Source of the DNA: Bin80 sp965261255
GTDB lineage: Bacteria > Bacteroidota > Rhodothermia > Rhodothermales > Bin80
NCBI GenBank assembly: GCA_965261255.1
Contig: CBDHCQ010000004.1
Location: 62,001-126,000, forward strand
DNA length: 64,000 bases
Direction: 5' to 3'
The number at the start of each line of letters is the position of its first letter. The first letter of the stretch is position 1. Below, piece after piece: positions 38,674-48,067 of this stretch. Under the pieces are notes generated by a model. It ran no database searches. It saw nothing but the letters and a program-made list of their open reading frames with translations, and was not told the DNA's origin. A program made the translations under genes and the position numbers.

Positions 38674-39060
38674 CTACTGCCACTCTTCCACTTTCGTTAT
38701 CGTGACTTCCTCACCATCAATGGAGCCATGAAATGACAATCTCACATCCAAACGTTTGAACTTCTGCAGAAAATCCTGAAAGGATAGCTCGAGAGAGAGT
38801 TTCTTTAGAGGTATCGGTTTGCCCTCCAGACGGGCATCATTCATGTTCCGGCCGCCTTGGCCCTCAAAAATGAATACTGATAGAGACGCACTCTTTTCCA
38901 CCCGATAGTACTGAATCCCACACACCACATCGTCTTCACCGAGTTTGCCTTCCTTCTGAAGCCACGACCTAATGTCTTCTTTGACATAATCATCCGCAGC
39001 GACGGTTCCTTTCCAGTCATCGTACTGCACGTTGGCTACAAATCCTTCTGTGCATTCCAT
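38674..39060 (-). CDS. Hypothetical protein
   Basis: 128 residues with a plausible soluble composition: YDDWKGTVAADDYVKEDI, VCGIQYYRVEKSASLSVFIF and LDVRLSFHGSIDGEEVTI. No known family, signal or membrane segment was seen. It is on the same strand as the sulfur/GHKL operon but more than 500 bases upstream of it, so a link is doubtful. No clear ribosome binding site. Confidence 0.55.
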   Translation of the reverse strand: MECTEGFVANVQYDDWKGTVAADDYVKEDIRSWLQKEGKLGEDDVVCGIQYYRVEKSASLSVFIFEGQGGRNMNDARLEGKPIPLKKLSLELSFQDFLQKFKRLDVRLSFHGSIDGEEVTITKVEEWQ

Positions 39061-39780
39061 AATAATTCAGTATTTCTGAGCTAGTCGGACGCCCGTGAAC
39101 GTGTAGTCGCCCTTAATTGTTTCTTTGGTCACGGATATCCCGGTAGCATTTTAAGGGTAATGCCAAAAAGCGAATGAACGAGAATACTGATATTTGGCGA
39201 TTCGACGCCAGCGTAGTCTGAGTTTGCATTCGTTTGGCGTGTCAATTTAGGAGTTGAGCGAGGGTTGGAGGCGTATCTGAGCTGGCGCTTTCTGTGTAAG
39301 CCAGTATGGATCTGATTTCGGCCAGGATATCTGGCAGGGCTGGCCTTCGTTCGGATATATTTCGGGCCTATTTGGCGGGGCTGAACCTAGTAGGAACACT
39401 CCCCCGGAGGCGAGTCAATAGCGGGCGGTGCTGGCACTGCAGTCCGCTACCAAACCCGCTTACGCTGTAGCAGCAAAGGGGGGAGACTTCACTGCCATCT
39501 CCAACGCTGGCATGTGTTGGTCGGGTGAGAAAATTCCTGGGGTGGGCCCCTGAGCCCCGCTCGATCGTGTTCAAGAGGTATTACCATCCCGACTACACCG
39601 TGACCCTCCGAGATGAGTACTGAAATTCATCGCGGCCCAGACCCTCGTGTCTAGCGAACATCCATACCGGATCCTAGAAGGGTCGCCCACGTGGTCTCGA
39701 TCCAAGTGACAACTACGGCTAGAGTTGGGTCTATAACCAGGGGGGACTAGACCGCTTGGTCCAATCCGCTTCTTCGAGAA
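39061..39780. other. Gap, probably decayed front of the T9SS gene
   Basis: No intact frame. Short plus-strand pieces just before 39781 (for example SWVYNQGG) hint that the BNR-repeat pseudogene once extended to the left. Nothing else was seen. Confidence 0.4.
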
Positions 39781-40583
39781 TTGACTGCCGTACGCGCAAA
39801 CGAAGCGGACGCAGATGTGGTGTACACGAACCGGCATGTCTCCATGGATGGCGGATTCTCTTGGACAGACCGCGAGACCCCCGATTCATTCCAGTTTCGG
39901 AAGCGAGACCGGGTGGTTTCCCACCCCTAGGATCCCTCGATCATTTTCGTATGCATGTCGGGCGGCCTCGCCCGGCGTGACGAGTACCTGCAGCACCACA
40001 CGTACCTCTGACTACGGCTATTGCAAGGACCTGCTGGTATTCCCACAGGACCCGTAACGGATATGGATGGGAACCGACAAAGGGTTACTGAGTCTTTGGA
40101 TGCAGGAGAGACATGGAGCAGGCAAAATCGCGGGCTGCCGAACGTTCCCATCACACGAATCACCACCTCGCATGACCGGGAGGAGCTACCGGTGGTCACT
40201 CCCGGTCGCGGACTGTTCGTCGTAGATGCGAGCGAAGTGGAAGGCATCATGCCCCCAGACCGGGTCAGCATCGAAGAGGCAGGCGTGTCGGTGCCCCGCG
40301 AGATACCGACACGCCTGTCGTACTACCCGAATCCTTTCGCAAGTTCGACGTCCTTGCAATTCACGACTCAGCAGTCGGCAACGGTGCGCCTGGAAGTGTT
40401 TGAGGTGCTGGGGAGAAGGATCAAAACCGTTGTTGACCAGCGCTACATTAGGGGCGAGCACCTAGTTCGGTGGAACGGCGGCGCCTTGTCGGCGGAGTGT
40501 ACCTTGTGCGGATGGAAGTAGACGGCCGACAAGCAGAAGTGAGAAAGATGGTGCGGCGGAGGGGATATATCACCCTTGAATAG
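39781..40583 (+). pseudogene. BNR-repeat secreted protein with T9SS tail, broken
   Basis: One frame runs through LTAVRANEADADVVYTNRHV, MDGGFSWTD, in-frame stops (TAG near 39930, TGA near 40012), SLDAGETWSRQNRGLPNVP and THGRGLFVV-like TPGRGLFVVD. These are sialidase/sortilin-type BNR repeats. Then comes the T9SS type A sorting domain, SYYPNPFASSTSLQF and VFEVLGRRIKTVV. A frameshift near 40490 moves the last strand, GGVYLVRMEVDGRQAEV, into another frame that ends at the TAG at 40581-40583. At least three lesions make it a clear pseudogene of a secreted surface protein. Confidence 0.8.
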
Positions 40584-41362
40584 GCAGCAAATCTTGATGG
40601 ACTTGTGCCTAGTGAGCGAGAATACTATACTAGTAGAATGCATGAGTTGTCTATCGTGGGGGTCGCCAATAACACCAACAAAATGAACCCCATAATGGGG
40701 AATTACAAATTAGACTAGTTATTTAGCCAGAGAAAAAGTGACTCCGCCTGGCTAACATGATACAAGACGTCTAGAATTAATAGCACCGCTGATCAAACAG
40801 GCCGTAGAATGGGGATTGGCATTAAAGCATAAGACCGACGTTCCTGGCTTCACATTGTTACTCCGGCCCTTTTGGTTGGAGATGCTTTCCAGGAAGTATC
40901 CTGCCGACAAGGCGCGTGCCTTATGTTTCAGCCATCTATACGGAACAGTTACGGACTATTCTAACGCGATTCTGAGGCTGATCGAAGATTTTTACGGAAG
41001 CGTTTCATTCGGCCACTCCGGTCTGTCATGGAGACGTGCACCAAGTGCCATTGCATTTCAAAAGGCATGAAGAGTCGCAAGACCATCTGCCACGACTTCA
41101 TTGCGATCAGCCATACGGCGGAGATATACAACTTGTGGTCCAGGGAATACAGCCTAAGACAAAGAAGCAACATACCATCCATGGTAGAAGCGTCAAAGGA
41201 ACGTTTAGAGCGTCTTATGTCATCACCCCGAGGAAAAGAAGTAGAGCTTTCCGCGCTTAATCCCGCCCCCGTGAAAAATCTGAAAGAACGATTCAAGACA
41301 TTTCCATGGCCCTTTGCCTGGGTGAATCCAAACTCAATGAAGGACAAGAGCATTGCATCCAT
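40584..41362. other. Region of unassigned open frames
   Basis: A plus-strand frame ending at 41070 reads LIKQAVEWGLALKHK and LLRPFWLEMLSRKYPADKAR. An overlapping frame 41028-41396 reads SMVEASKERLERLMSS and PVKNLKERFKTFPWPFAW. They could be two pieces of one frameshifted gene of unknown function cut by the IS1182 relic. A short palindrome, CCCCATAATGGGG, lies near 40690. Confidence 0.35.
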
Positions 41363-41556
41363 TTTTGAGGATGCGGGCATGCAGTGGTGTGGGTAAGCCA
41401 AGAGTCCTTCGGGGGAATAGGTCCGTCCAATTGGCATTGGCTGGGGCCTAGCGGTCCGTTGATGGAGATACAACTTAGCATGAATAAAAAATAATTATAG
41501 CACATATTACCCATTAAATAACAGAAATAGAATACAAGTAACGAAAAAATACTTAA

Positions 41557-42718
41557 GGAAACTCTGATTTATGTTGGCGAAACTCACTATGTTACGACAT
41601 CCAGATATCAATGATCAACGTGCCATGAGACAACTCACTTTCGAGGACGTCACCTACCTCAACCGTTCGCGCAAGACGCGCAGGCAGCGTTTTCTGGAAA
41701 GGATGGATCGTGTTCTGCCATGGGATACCTTCCTGGCCATACTGAAGCCGTACTACCCCAAAGGCGAAAGGGGGCGTCCTCCAATTCCCTTGGAGACGAT
41801 GCTGCGTATTTACTTTATGCAGCAGTGGTTCGATTTGTCAGACCCGGCAGCGGAAGACGCGGTCCATGATATTTTTCCGATTCGGATGTTTGCGAAGGTG
41901 CAACCGGGCTATGCGCCGGATGAGACGACGATCTGCAAGTTCCGGCACTGGCTGGAGGAGCATGGACTGACGAAGCAGTTATTACGGGTCAGCAGTCGGC
42001 ATCTCGAGAAGCACAAGATCCTGGTGCGAGAAGGCACGATCGTGGATGCCACCATTATTGCGGCGCCATCGTCAACCAAGAACAAGGAGCGCAAGCGCGA
42101 TCCAGAGATGGCCTCCACGAAGAAGGGCAACACCTGGCATTTCGGTATGAAGGCGCATGTGGGTACAGATACGCAAGGGTTGGTGCATACGGTGGAGACG
42201 AGCGCAGCCAATGTGCATGACTCGGAGATGATGTCGGCGTGTCTGCACGGTGAGGAGGAGGTGATCTACGGGGACAAGGGCTATGTGAGCGAAGCCGGAA
42301 AGACCCAAGCGGAAGCCTGCGGGGTGACTTGGCGTGTATTGCGCAAGGCCACCCGAAAGCGCAAGCTCAACTGCGCGGACCAATCCTTCAACCGCAAGAG
42401 TAGTCGGACCCGGGCCAGAGTCGAACATGTCTTTGGCGTGATCAAGCACCAGTGGGGCTTCCGCAAGGTTCGCTACCGAGGGTTGGAGAAGAACACAGCC
42501 CAACTGTACACGCTCTTTGCGCTTGCCAACTTCCATATGGCCGGCGACCGATTACTGGCCTTACAGGGATAGGTATGCCCTGTAAGCACAGATAGGGTAC
42601 TTTGGGCCTTCTTCCCGAACTGTTTTACCAGAATTCAGACCAAAATCGCACATCAGAGGCACCACTAAACCCATTTTGGACTGGATTTGCAAATAACATC
42701 GCGTTGATCAGACCTTCC
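41557..42718 (+). mobile_element. Complete IS5-family insertion sequence with TTAA target duplication
   Basis: The left end is GGAAACTCTGATTTATG and the right end, read inward, is GGAAGGTCTGATCAACG, so the terminal inverted repeats share GGAA..TCTGAT. TTAA flanks both sides (41553-41556 and 42719-42722), as expected for IS5-type YTAR targets. The element is 1162 bp and its single gene fills most of it. It is inserted in the IS1182 relic described above. Confidence 0.88.
41571..42572 (+). CDS. IS5-family transposase
   Basis: 333 residues, intact. The N-terminal DUF772 part has LTFEDVTYLNRSRKTRRQRF and GRPPIPLETMLRIYFMQQWF. The DDE catalytic core shows EGTIVDATIIAAPSSTKN (first Asp), EEVIYGDKGYVSE (second Asp) and RTRARVEHVFGVIKHQWGF (Glu). 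It starts 14 bases inside the left terminal repeat. It would cut and paste the IS5 element. The reading frame has no lesion, unlike the other transposases of this window, so the element is probably the youngest insertion. Confidence 0.95.
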   Translation: MLAKLTMLRHPDINDQRAMRQLTFEDVTYLNRSRKTRRQRFLERMDRVLPWDTFLAILKPYYPKGERGRPPIPLETMLRIYFMQQWFDLSDPAAEDAVHDIFPIRMFAKVQPGYAPDETTICKFRHWLEEHGLTKQLLRVSSRHLEKHKILVREGTIVDATIIAAPSSTKNKERKRDPEMASTKKGNTWHFGMKAHVGTDTQGLVHTVETSAANVHDSEMMSACLHGEEEVIYGDKGYVSEAGKTQAEACGVTWRVLRKATRKRKLNCADQSFNRKSSRTRARVEHVFGVIKHQWGFRKVRYRGLEKNTAQLYTLFALANFHMAGDRLLALQG

Positions 42719-42923
42719 TTAACTTTTTACTATATTGTTACGGAAATAGCAGGAGGTGACTGTTGCACAGGCTATCAAGATTGACCCTTGGAATGTTCTT
42801 CTCCAAAATTTCGACGCTTTTTTCAACTGCCTTCTTGCGCTCGGGTACGCCATCAACTGACTTTGGTACCGTGCCGAAGGGGCGCATGTCCGCTGGTTTC
42901 TAATTCTAACTTAATCCTGTAAA

Positions 42924-43217
42924 ATGATGTCTGCTCTCTCCGCCCTCAAAATCGCCAAAAAATTGCTTACAGTAGCTGCCATACTCGTAGGCGTCCTCAT
43001 TCTTCTAACTAGTGTCCAACCTACGGATGCTGGACAAGAGGAAGGCCCGACTTGGGACATGGATGTTCGCCATGGCTGCATTTATGAAGACCGTTATGGG
43101 AATTGGGATGTTGACATGACTTGTGTTCGTGCCCGTTGTCATGGCACTGGGAACGACTGTACATGGCAGTGGAGAGGTGGCTGTTTCAAAATTGATGGAG
43201 GCTACTGCTTTGATTAA
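42924..43217 (+). CDS. Small secreted Cys-rich peptide precursor
   Basis: 97 residues. Residues about 8-32 are a hydrophobic signal (LLTVAAILVGVLILLTSV) after Lys-rich start codons, with likely cleavage near DAGQEE. The mature part of about 60 residues has six Cys, in HGC, MTC, ARC, NDC, GGC and GYC, and is rich in Trp and Gly. Bacteroidota propeller genes are often preceded by short secreted peptides such as the NVEALA family; this one has no NVEALA motif but holds the same place. It precedes the propeller and the membrane thioredoxin-like genes on the same strand. Six cysteines suggest three disulfides. Confidence 0.6.
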   Translation: MMSALSALKIAKKLLTVAAILVGVLILLTSVQPTDAGQEEGPTWDMDVRHGCIYEDRYGNWDVDMTCVRARCHGTGNDCTWQWRGGCFKIDGGYCFD

Positions 43218-43298
43218 CCTCCTGCCGATATTGTCTGTGGAAATTTGTTTCAGCCGACTGAACCTAGCATAGCTTTCTATCAAGCGAGCCTTCACTAA

Positions 43299-44327
43299 AT
43301 GAACCGCAGTACGCTCCCTTTTATCATGGTTCTCTTGATTGCCTGCTCAACGCCAGATATTTACGCACAAGAGAGACCTCCTTTCCAGTTGAAACATTTT
43401 GAGAGAATTCGCACGATCAAGTTTGATAATCCAGATACGCTGCTAATAGCTGCTATTGAGCACATGGATGTTGATTCAAATGGTCGGTTGCTCATAACCG
43501 ACTGGCTGGGACGGCAAACCTTGCTGTTTGACTCAACCGGTACACTGCAAGCTTCTCTGGATCCATCAACTTGTCACCCGGCGTTTCCTTCTGATCCTAC
43601 TGCTGCTAAGTTTGGGAATGATGAGTTCATTTTCGTCGAAAACAATTCGGCAGGCTATTGGGGCTACCAATTCACGGCCGAAGGTGTATGCCTGGGACGT
43701 GCTGATCCCAGTTTCAGTACCCCTAAGTTCTTCGACGTTGATCCGGACGGGATGATTTACGGTGTGGGAGCTCTGAGAAAGAGAACATTGATACGTATGA
43801 ACTCCGCTGGAATTGTACTTGCGGAATTTCCACTGCCACCGGTTAAGTTTCCCAACGCCGAATTTCGCTATGCTCAGGGTGGCCTCATTGCTGATGGAAC
43901 ACATATCTTCTACGCTTCAGCCGGCACTCTTGATATACTAAAATTAGATCCGAACGGCACACTGGTAGACAGGATTTCCGAGCGTAATTCATGGTTCCGT
44001 TCACTCAATAAAGATTTACCTGCTGATGCTGGGCAAGTTTTTTCAGCCTTGAGGGACATTCGGGGGACGACCATACGGGATTTTTTCGAACTCACAGACC
44101 AAACCATCATGGTTCAATACATTGACCGTGATAAAGGAACCGGTTATCAGGTTTTCACCAAGGACGGTGTGCTGCTTGCTGAGGAACTCGGCCTGAATAC
44201 ACTGTTATTCTTGCATGGAGCAAATGGGGTCGCTTACAAAGTGGTTCAACCTTCCATCGACAGCAGTGGTGAGTTACCCAACCCACACCTTGAGGTTTAT
44301 CAGTTTATCACACCTCAATCTAGGTAA
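43299..44327 (+). CDS. Secreted 6-bladed beta-propeller protein
   Basis: 342 residues with a signal peptide (IMVLLIACSTPDIYAQE). A Cys in IACS could be a lipobox, but the spacing also suits a normal cleavage after YAQ. Blades include MDVDSNGRLLITDWLGRQTL, DVDPDGMIYGVGALRKRTLI and GTLDILKLDPNG. The family is NHL/DUF5128-like and of unknown function. The stop is two bases before the next ATG, so it is coupled with the membrane protein gene at 44330. Confidence 0.78.
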   Translation: MNRSTLPFIMVLLIACSTPDIYAQERPPFQLKHFERIRTIKFDNPDTLLIAAIEHMDVDSNGRLLITDWLGRQTLLFDSTGTLQASLDPSTCHPAFPSDPTAAKFGNDEFIFVENNSAGYWGYQFTAEGVCLGRADPSFSTPKFFDVDPDGMIYGVGALRKRTLIRMNSAGIVLAEFPLPPVKFPNAEFRYAQGGLIADGTHIFYASAGTLDILKLDPNGTLVDRISERNSWFRSLNKDLPADAGQVFSALRDIRGTTIRDFFELTDQTIMVQYIDRDKGTGYQVFTKDGVLLAEELGLNTLLFLHGANGVAYKVVQPSIDSSGELPNPHLEVYQFITPQSR

Positions 44328-44329
44328 TT

Positions 44330-44941
44330 ATGTCGACTCCCATAAAAGCTGAAATATTGAAAATCGGTGCCTTAGCTGTGCTCCTAGTCTTTGGAATCGG
44401 TTATCTGTTAAATATGGGGGACGTACGGCCGGAAGGTCCAGTTGCTGCGCTCAGCCCAGAAATAGATGTCTCCACATTAGACTCGCTTAGATCGGTTCTC
44501 GAAGAACATACGCTCCCGAATTTTCGTGCTCATAACGTCGCGACTGATCAACAAGACAATATTAGTACGACTGGCACAGGATTGATCATTCTGATCGCAG
44601 GGACCACTTGTGTTCAGAGGCAGGCTGAAATATTAAGGAAAGTTCAGGTGTTGCATGATACGATCGGAGAAAATGTTCTATTACGGGCATTGATCGTAAC
44701 TGATCTTGACGCAGATGCTACCCGAATGCAAGCTCTACTATATCGAAAGGCGATACGCCCAACTTTCCAGCTTTGGTATACCAATGATGTGAATCCTTTG
44801 CTGCAAACTGTTTTGTCGAGGCATTTGGAGCCAATCCTGTTAGTTGATAATCACATGGTACGTAACGTATTTCATATCGGACAGAGAAATCGTATCGTAC
44901 GTGCTGTTTCGCAATTGTCTGCCCCAGCTTCGCTGAAATAG
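44330..44941 (+). CDS. Membrane-anchored protein, thioredoxin-like partner of the propeller
   Basis: 203 residues with one N-terminal transmembrane helix (IGALAVLLVFGIGYLLNM). The periplasmic part has a beta-strand GTGLIILIAGTTCVQRQAEI with a single Cys at the place where the 14-kb paralogue has CIDC, then RALIVTDLDADATRMQALL and LEPILLVDNHM. The layout matches the 13990-14586 protein, so I read it as a diverged thioredoxin-like fold lacking the second Cys. It therefore may not be a disulfide oxidoreductase. Confidence 0.6.
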   Translation: MSTPIKAEILKIGALAVLLVFGIGYLLNMGDVRPEGPVAALSPEIDVSTLDSLRSVLEEHTLPNFRAHNVATDQQDNISTTGTGLIILIAGTTCVQRQAEILRKVQVLHDTIGENVLLRALIVTDLDADATRMQALLYRKAIRPTFQLWYTNDVNPLLQTVLSRHLEPILLVDNHMVRNVFHIGQRNRIVRAVSQLSAPASLK

Positions 44942-45233
44942 TGTGTAACCTATCCAACGGTCAAGACCGACCGCACCCATTCAATCAAACGTAGTGAGGA
45001 CGCAAGCGTGTTTCGGGGCGCACGACTATAATGATGTTCTTCACCAGCTCGGGGAGCCAAGGGGCGGCTCAGTGCTCCTAATGTCCTGTGTGTATCATAC
45101 CGCTTTGGCTCTCTATCAGGCTTCCATAACCCGTCTTCGTCAATTCGGTATAGCGGTTCGTTGATTGGTTCTTCATTTTTCCGTGAAAGGCTTATCTCTT
45201 CGATGACCGGCATAGGTATAGAACTTCAAAGTT
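44942..45233. other. Gap with one weak open frame
   Basis: A minus-strand frame 44950-45213 (87 codons, beginning MPVIEEISLSRKNEE) has ordinary composition but no recognisable family. I cannot decide whether it is a gene. Confidence 0.35.
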
Positions 45234-46098
45234 TCAATTAATCCAGTGCAACAAAGCGAGCACTTGGCGGACTGGATCTACTTGTCCATACAACCCACTC
45301 CGGTGCAGGATCAGTGTCTTGCCCACATCCCGTATGAGACACCCTGCGGCCGAACGGTTGCAGTACATCAGTTTGGGATGAATCCGCATCAATATAGTGT
45401 GGGCCTGCGTCAATTCCGGGAGTGCGAAGATGTGCGTGATGGCATTCCGAATACGCGACCGGTCCAAAAAGTAACTGACGACTTGTTCGTAGCGGTGCAC
45501 TTGGCTGAACTGCTGACAAATCTGGGGCCCCAGATACTTAAGCAGCCTGTGTGCAAGCGCCACCGTTCCAACGGTAGAACAAAGCACGCCCCGTTCTTGG
45601 CATAGCCCGCGCCCCAACAGGTCCTGGAACAGTTGCTGCATCGCTACAATATCTTGCACAGAAGCCTCCACAAAGCCCAGAATCCGGTGATAGCCCCCAA
45701 CGATCGCTACTAGACAAAGCACCAGCGGACGCCCCTATACATGAACGGCATCAATCCACAGGACTACCACCGTCTCCGCACGCAAACTGTGCGTCTCAAG
45801 CACTTCAAGCACTTCCATCCGAACCCCACACGACGGCGCCTCATCGTCATACTCCTACAGAGCAACCACTTCGGTGCCTGTACAGGAACCTCCGCTGAAT
45901 TTCCATCCGTAATATCGTCCTTTATCGAATCAATCGCCTCCGTCGGTAAATGAAGTCGCGGTTCGATATCTAGGATGTGTGTCAGGTCCTGGATCAATTC
46001 GCCAAATTGACGCAAAGCGTCATTCGTAGGGCCTGACCCATCTTCCCAGCCTCGCAGAGCATCTGGTCTAACTCACAAAACTCATCTGATCTGAGCAT
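45234..46098 (-). pseudogene. Degraded IS256/mutator-like transposase
   Basis: Pieces in several minus-strand frames line up as one protein. They are MLRSDEFCELDQMLCEAGKM near 46098, ILDIEPRLHLPTEAID, ETVVVLWIDAVHV (probable first catalytic Asp) followed by a stop, LCLVAIVGGYHRILGFVEAS, and finally IRNAITHIFALPELTQA and NRSAAGCLIRDVGKTLILHR near the end. The WIDAVHV and SAA..L...TL.LHR patterns suggest an IS256-type transposase. At least two frameshifts and one stop are present. The family call is by eye. Confidence 0.5.
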
Positions 46099-46149
46099 TA
46101 TGCTGGTATAGTAAGGCTCTCCTTGACAAGGCAGAGCTTGTGGGGCGCC

Positions 46150-46338
46150 ATGTTTTCTGCAATTTACGTCATGATTCCGGGTTCGGAATCAGACGGAGCC
46201 GTTGATGTGGATGATGCTAAAACTGGCGACTATGAGCACTCATTTCGAATTGGTCAGATTAGGAGTCCTTATCTGTTGAATCAGCGCATATACGGGATAG
46301 CTACAGATACAACCGCAGTTGTATACACGATGGGATGA
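46150..46338 (+). pseudogene. Possible C-terminal relic of another beta-propeller
   Basis: The plus strand reads DAKTGDYEHSFRIGQIRSPY and RIYGIATDTTAVVYTMG before a TGA at 46336-46338. This resembles the last blade of 6-bladed propellers (ligand 'xxTGxYxxSFRI'). Nothing of the front remains. The match is short. Confidence 0.35.
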
Positions 46339-46748
46339 AACAGACCCCGGAAGAAAAACATATTTGATGGAGGCGATAAGTAGAGTGGCGTGCTCATGTG
46401 ATGTTGCCATCACGCTCATTTTGTTTGCTGAGCATACCCTTCTATAAAGAATTGGAGGAGAGGTGGAGTATCCTGCAAAGCTCAATACGTACAGTGGTCG
46501 CGGTTGGTAGCCGTTCAATTCCGTTGTTTTCGCCGCGTTGGAAGTTGCTGGCTCAATTTGTTGATTCAGAAGGGACCTGCAAGGATCGCCAACATGCCGG
46601 GCTAGTCCTATAAGGGACGGATGTATGCGACTGTTGCGCAGGTACGTCTTCGTTCAACTGAACTGATTCACAGCGTGCTCCGCCCATTAGGCTTACTTTT
46701 GGGCACAGTGATTGTAGCACGGCCACGGCAAGTTTTGCTAAGCTCCGC
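46339..46748. other. Gap, no gene seen
   Basis: About 410 bases between the propeller relic and icd. Only short, composition-driven open frames occur. Confidence 0.5.
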
Positions 46749-48008
46749 CTATTTTCCCAGATTCTCAACCAGCGCCTGACCGAATTGGCTGCAGCTTAGC
46801 AAGGTTGCTCCTTTCATCAGACGGTGAAAATCATAAGTGACGCGTTTCTGGCCAATCGTCTTTTCGACCGCGCCAATGATGGCATCTGCGGCCTCTTTCC
46901 ATCCCATGTGCCGTAGCATCATCTCTCCCGAAAGCAATACGGAACTCGGGTTGACTTTGTCCAAACCTGCGTACTTGGGGGCGGTACCGTGGGTCGCTTC
47001 AAACAGGGCTAGCCCCGTATCGTAGTTGATATTGGCTCCGGGAGCAATACCAATCCCTCCAACTTGGGCCGCAAGCGCGTCGGAGATGTAGTCTCCGTTG
47101 AGGTTCATGGTTGCAATCACGCTGTATTCTCTGGGGCGGGTCAGGACCTGTTGCAGAAAAGCATCCGCGATCACATCCTTGATGATTATCTCGTGTCCGT
47201 CCTGGTTAAGCACGTGCCAGGGGCCGCCATCCAAAGGCTTTGCACCGAACTGCTCTGCAGCAATGTTATATCCCCAATCACGAAATGCACCCTCGGTATA
47301 TTTCATGATATTGCCCTTATGCACCAGTGTTACACTGGGCTTGCGCTCGGCAATCGCGTACTGGATCGCGGCGCGAACGATACGTTCAGTACCTTCTTCC
47401 GAAACAGGTTTAATCCCGATCCCGCTGCTTTCTGGAAAACGGATTTTGGAGAACCGTTGAGGAAAGGCCTCGCTGAACAGTTTCTGGAATCGTTGCGTGT
47501 CTTCGGTTCCGCGCTCAAACTCAATACCGGCATAAATATCTTCGGCGTTCTCGCGGAAAATGATCATGTCAACGTACTCAGGGTTCCGCACTGGGGAGGG
47601 AACACCGGAGAAGTAGCGTGTAGGCCGAACACAGGCGTAAAGGTCAAGTTTTTGCCGCAAGGCAACATTTAGGCTGCGAATTCCTCCACCGACCGGCGTC
47701 GTTAACGGTCCCTTGATAGCAATCCGGTAGTCTCGAATGGCTTGAAGCGTATCCTCGGGGAGCCACTCGTTGAATTTTTGATGAGCTTTGTCTCCGGCAT
47801 AGATTTCAAACCAGTGGATTTTGCGTTGATCGCCGTACGCATGTGAGACAGCATGGTCAAGTACATGGCGGGCGGCAGACCAGATATCCGGTCCGATCCC
47901 GTCCCCTTCAATAAACGGAATGATGGGTTCATGGGGTACCTGTAGTGTACCACCAGAAAATTGAATAGGATTTCCCGATTTGGGCAGAGAGAGATGTTTG
48001 TATGGCAT
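46749..48008 (-). CDS. icd: NADP-dependent isocitrate dehydrogenase
   Basis: 419 residues, close to the E. coli enzyme in length and order. IIPFIEGDGIGPDIW is the N-terminal strand. TTPVGGGIRSLNVALRQKLD holds the substrate-binding Ser and Arg residues (the Ser is the phosphorylation site in E. coli). IIFRENAEDIYAGIE, TLVHKGNIMKYTEGAFRDWG, GDYISDALAAQVGGIGIAPG (metal-binding Asp residues) and ATHGTAPKYAG follow. It oxidatively decarboxylates isocitrate to 2-oxoglutarate in the TCA cycle. It is a single-gene unit with the glycosyltransferase gene 60 bases upstream on the same strand. Confidence 0.97.
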   Translation of the reverse strand: MPYKHLSLPKSGNPIQFSGGTLQVPHEPIIPFIEGDGIGPDIWSAARHVLDHAVSHAYGDQRKIHWFEIYAGDKAHQKFNEWLPEDTLQAIRDYRIAIKGPLTTPVGGGIRSLNVALRQKLDLYACVRPTRYFSGVPSPVRNPEYVDMIIFRENAEDIYAGIEFERGTEDTQRFQKLFSEAFPQRFSKIRFPESSGIGIKPVSEEGTERIVRAAIQYAIAERKPSVTLVHKGNIMKYTEGAFRDWGYNIAAEQFGAKPLDGGPWHVLNQDGHEIIIKDVIADAFLQQVLTRPREYSVIATMNLNGDYISDALAAQVGGIGIAPGANINYDTGLALFEATHGTAPKYAGLDKVNPSSVLLSGEMMLRHMGWKEAADAIIGAVEKTIGQKRVTYDFHRLMKGATLLSCSQFGQALVENLGK

Positions 48009-48067
48009 CAGTTGAATAAGTTGTTAGTTGGCGCGAAAGTTATGCAATTAAGTCTCATGTGACCACA

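Larger units (their letters stand above)
41363..42833 (+). mobile_element. IS1182-type 3' relic interrupted by an IS5-family element
   Basis: From about 41370 the plus strand encodes MRACSGVGKPRVL and SVQLALAGA-stop (TAG 41450-41452), which matches the C-terminus of the IS1182-type transposase at 12.2 kb. The bases after the stop continue the match to the relic at 13571-13795, but are split at TTAA by the IS5 insertion: 41453-41556 on the left and 42723-42833 on the right. The right tip holds the hairpin TTGGAATGTTCTTCTCCAA and ends near CTTTTTTCAACTGCC. The front of the transposase is lost. Confidence 0.7.

Noticed and set aside
42651..42663. Alternative right end of the IS5 element at CATCAGAGGCACC
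   Set aside because: The match to the left end is poorer and no TTAA duplication is found there; the end at 42718 fits both criteria.
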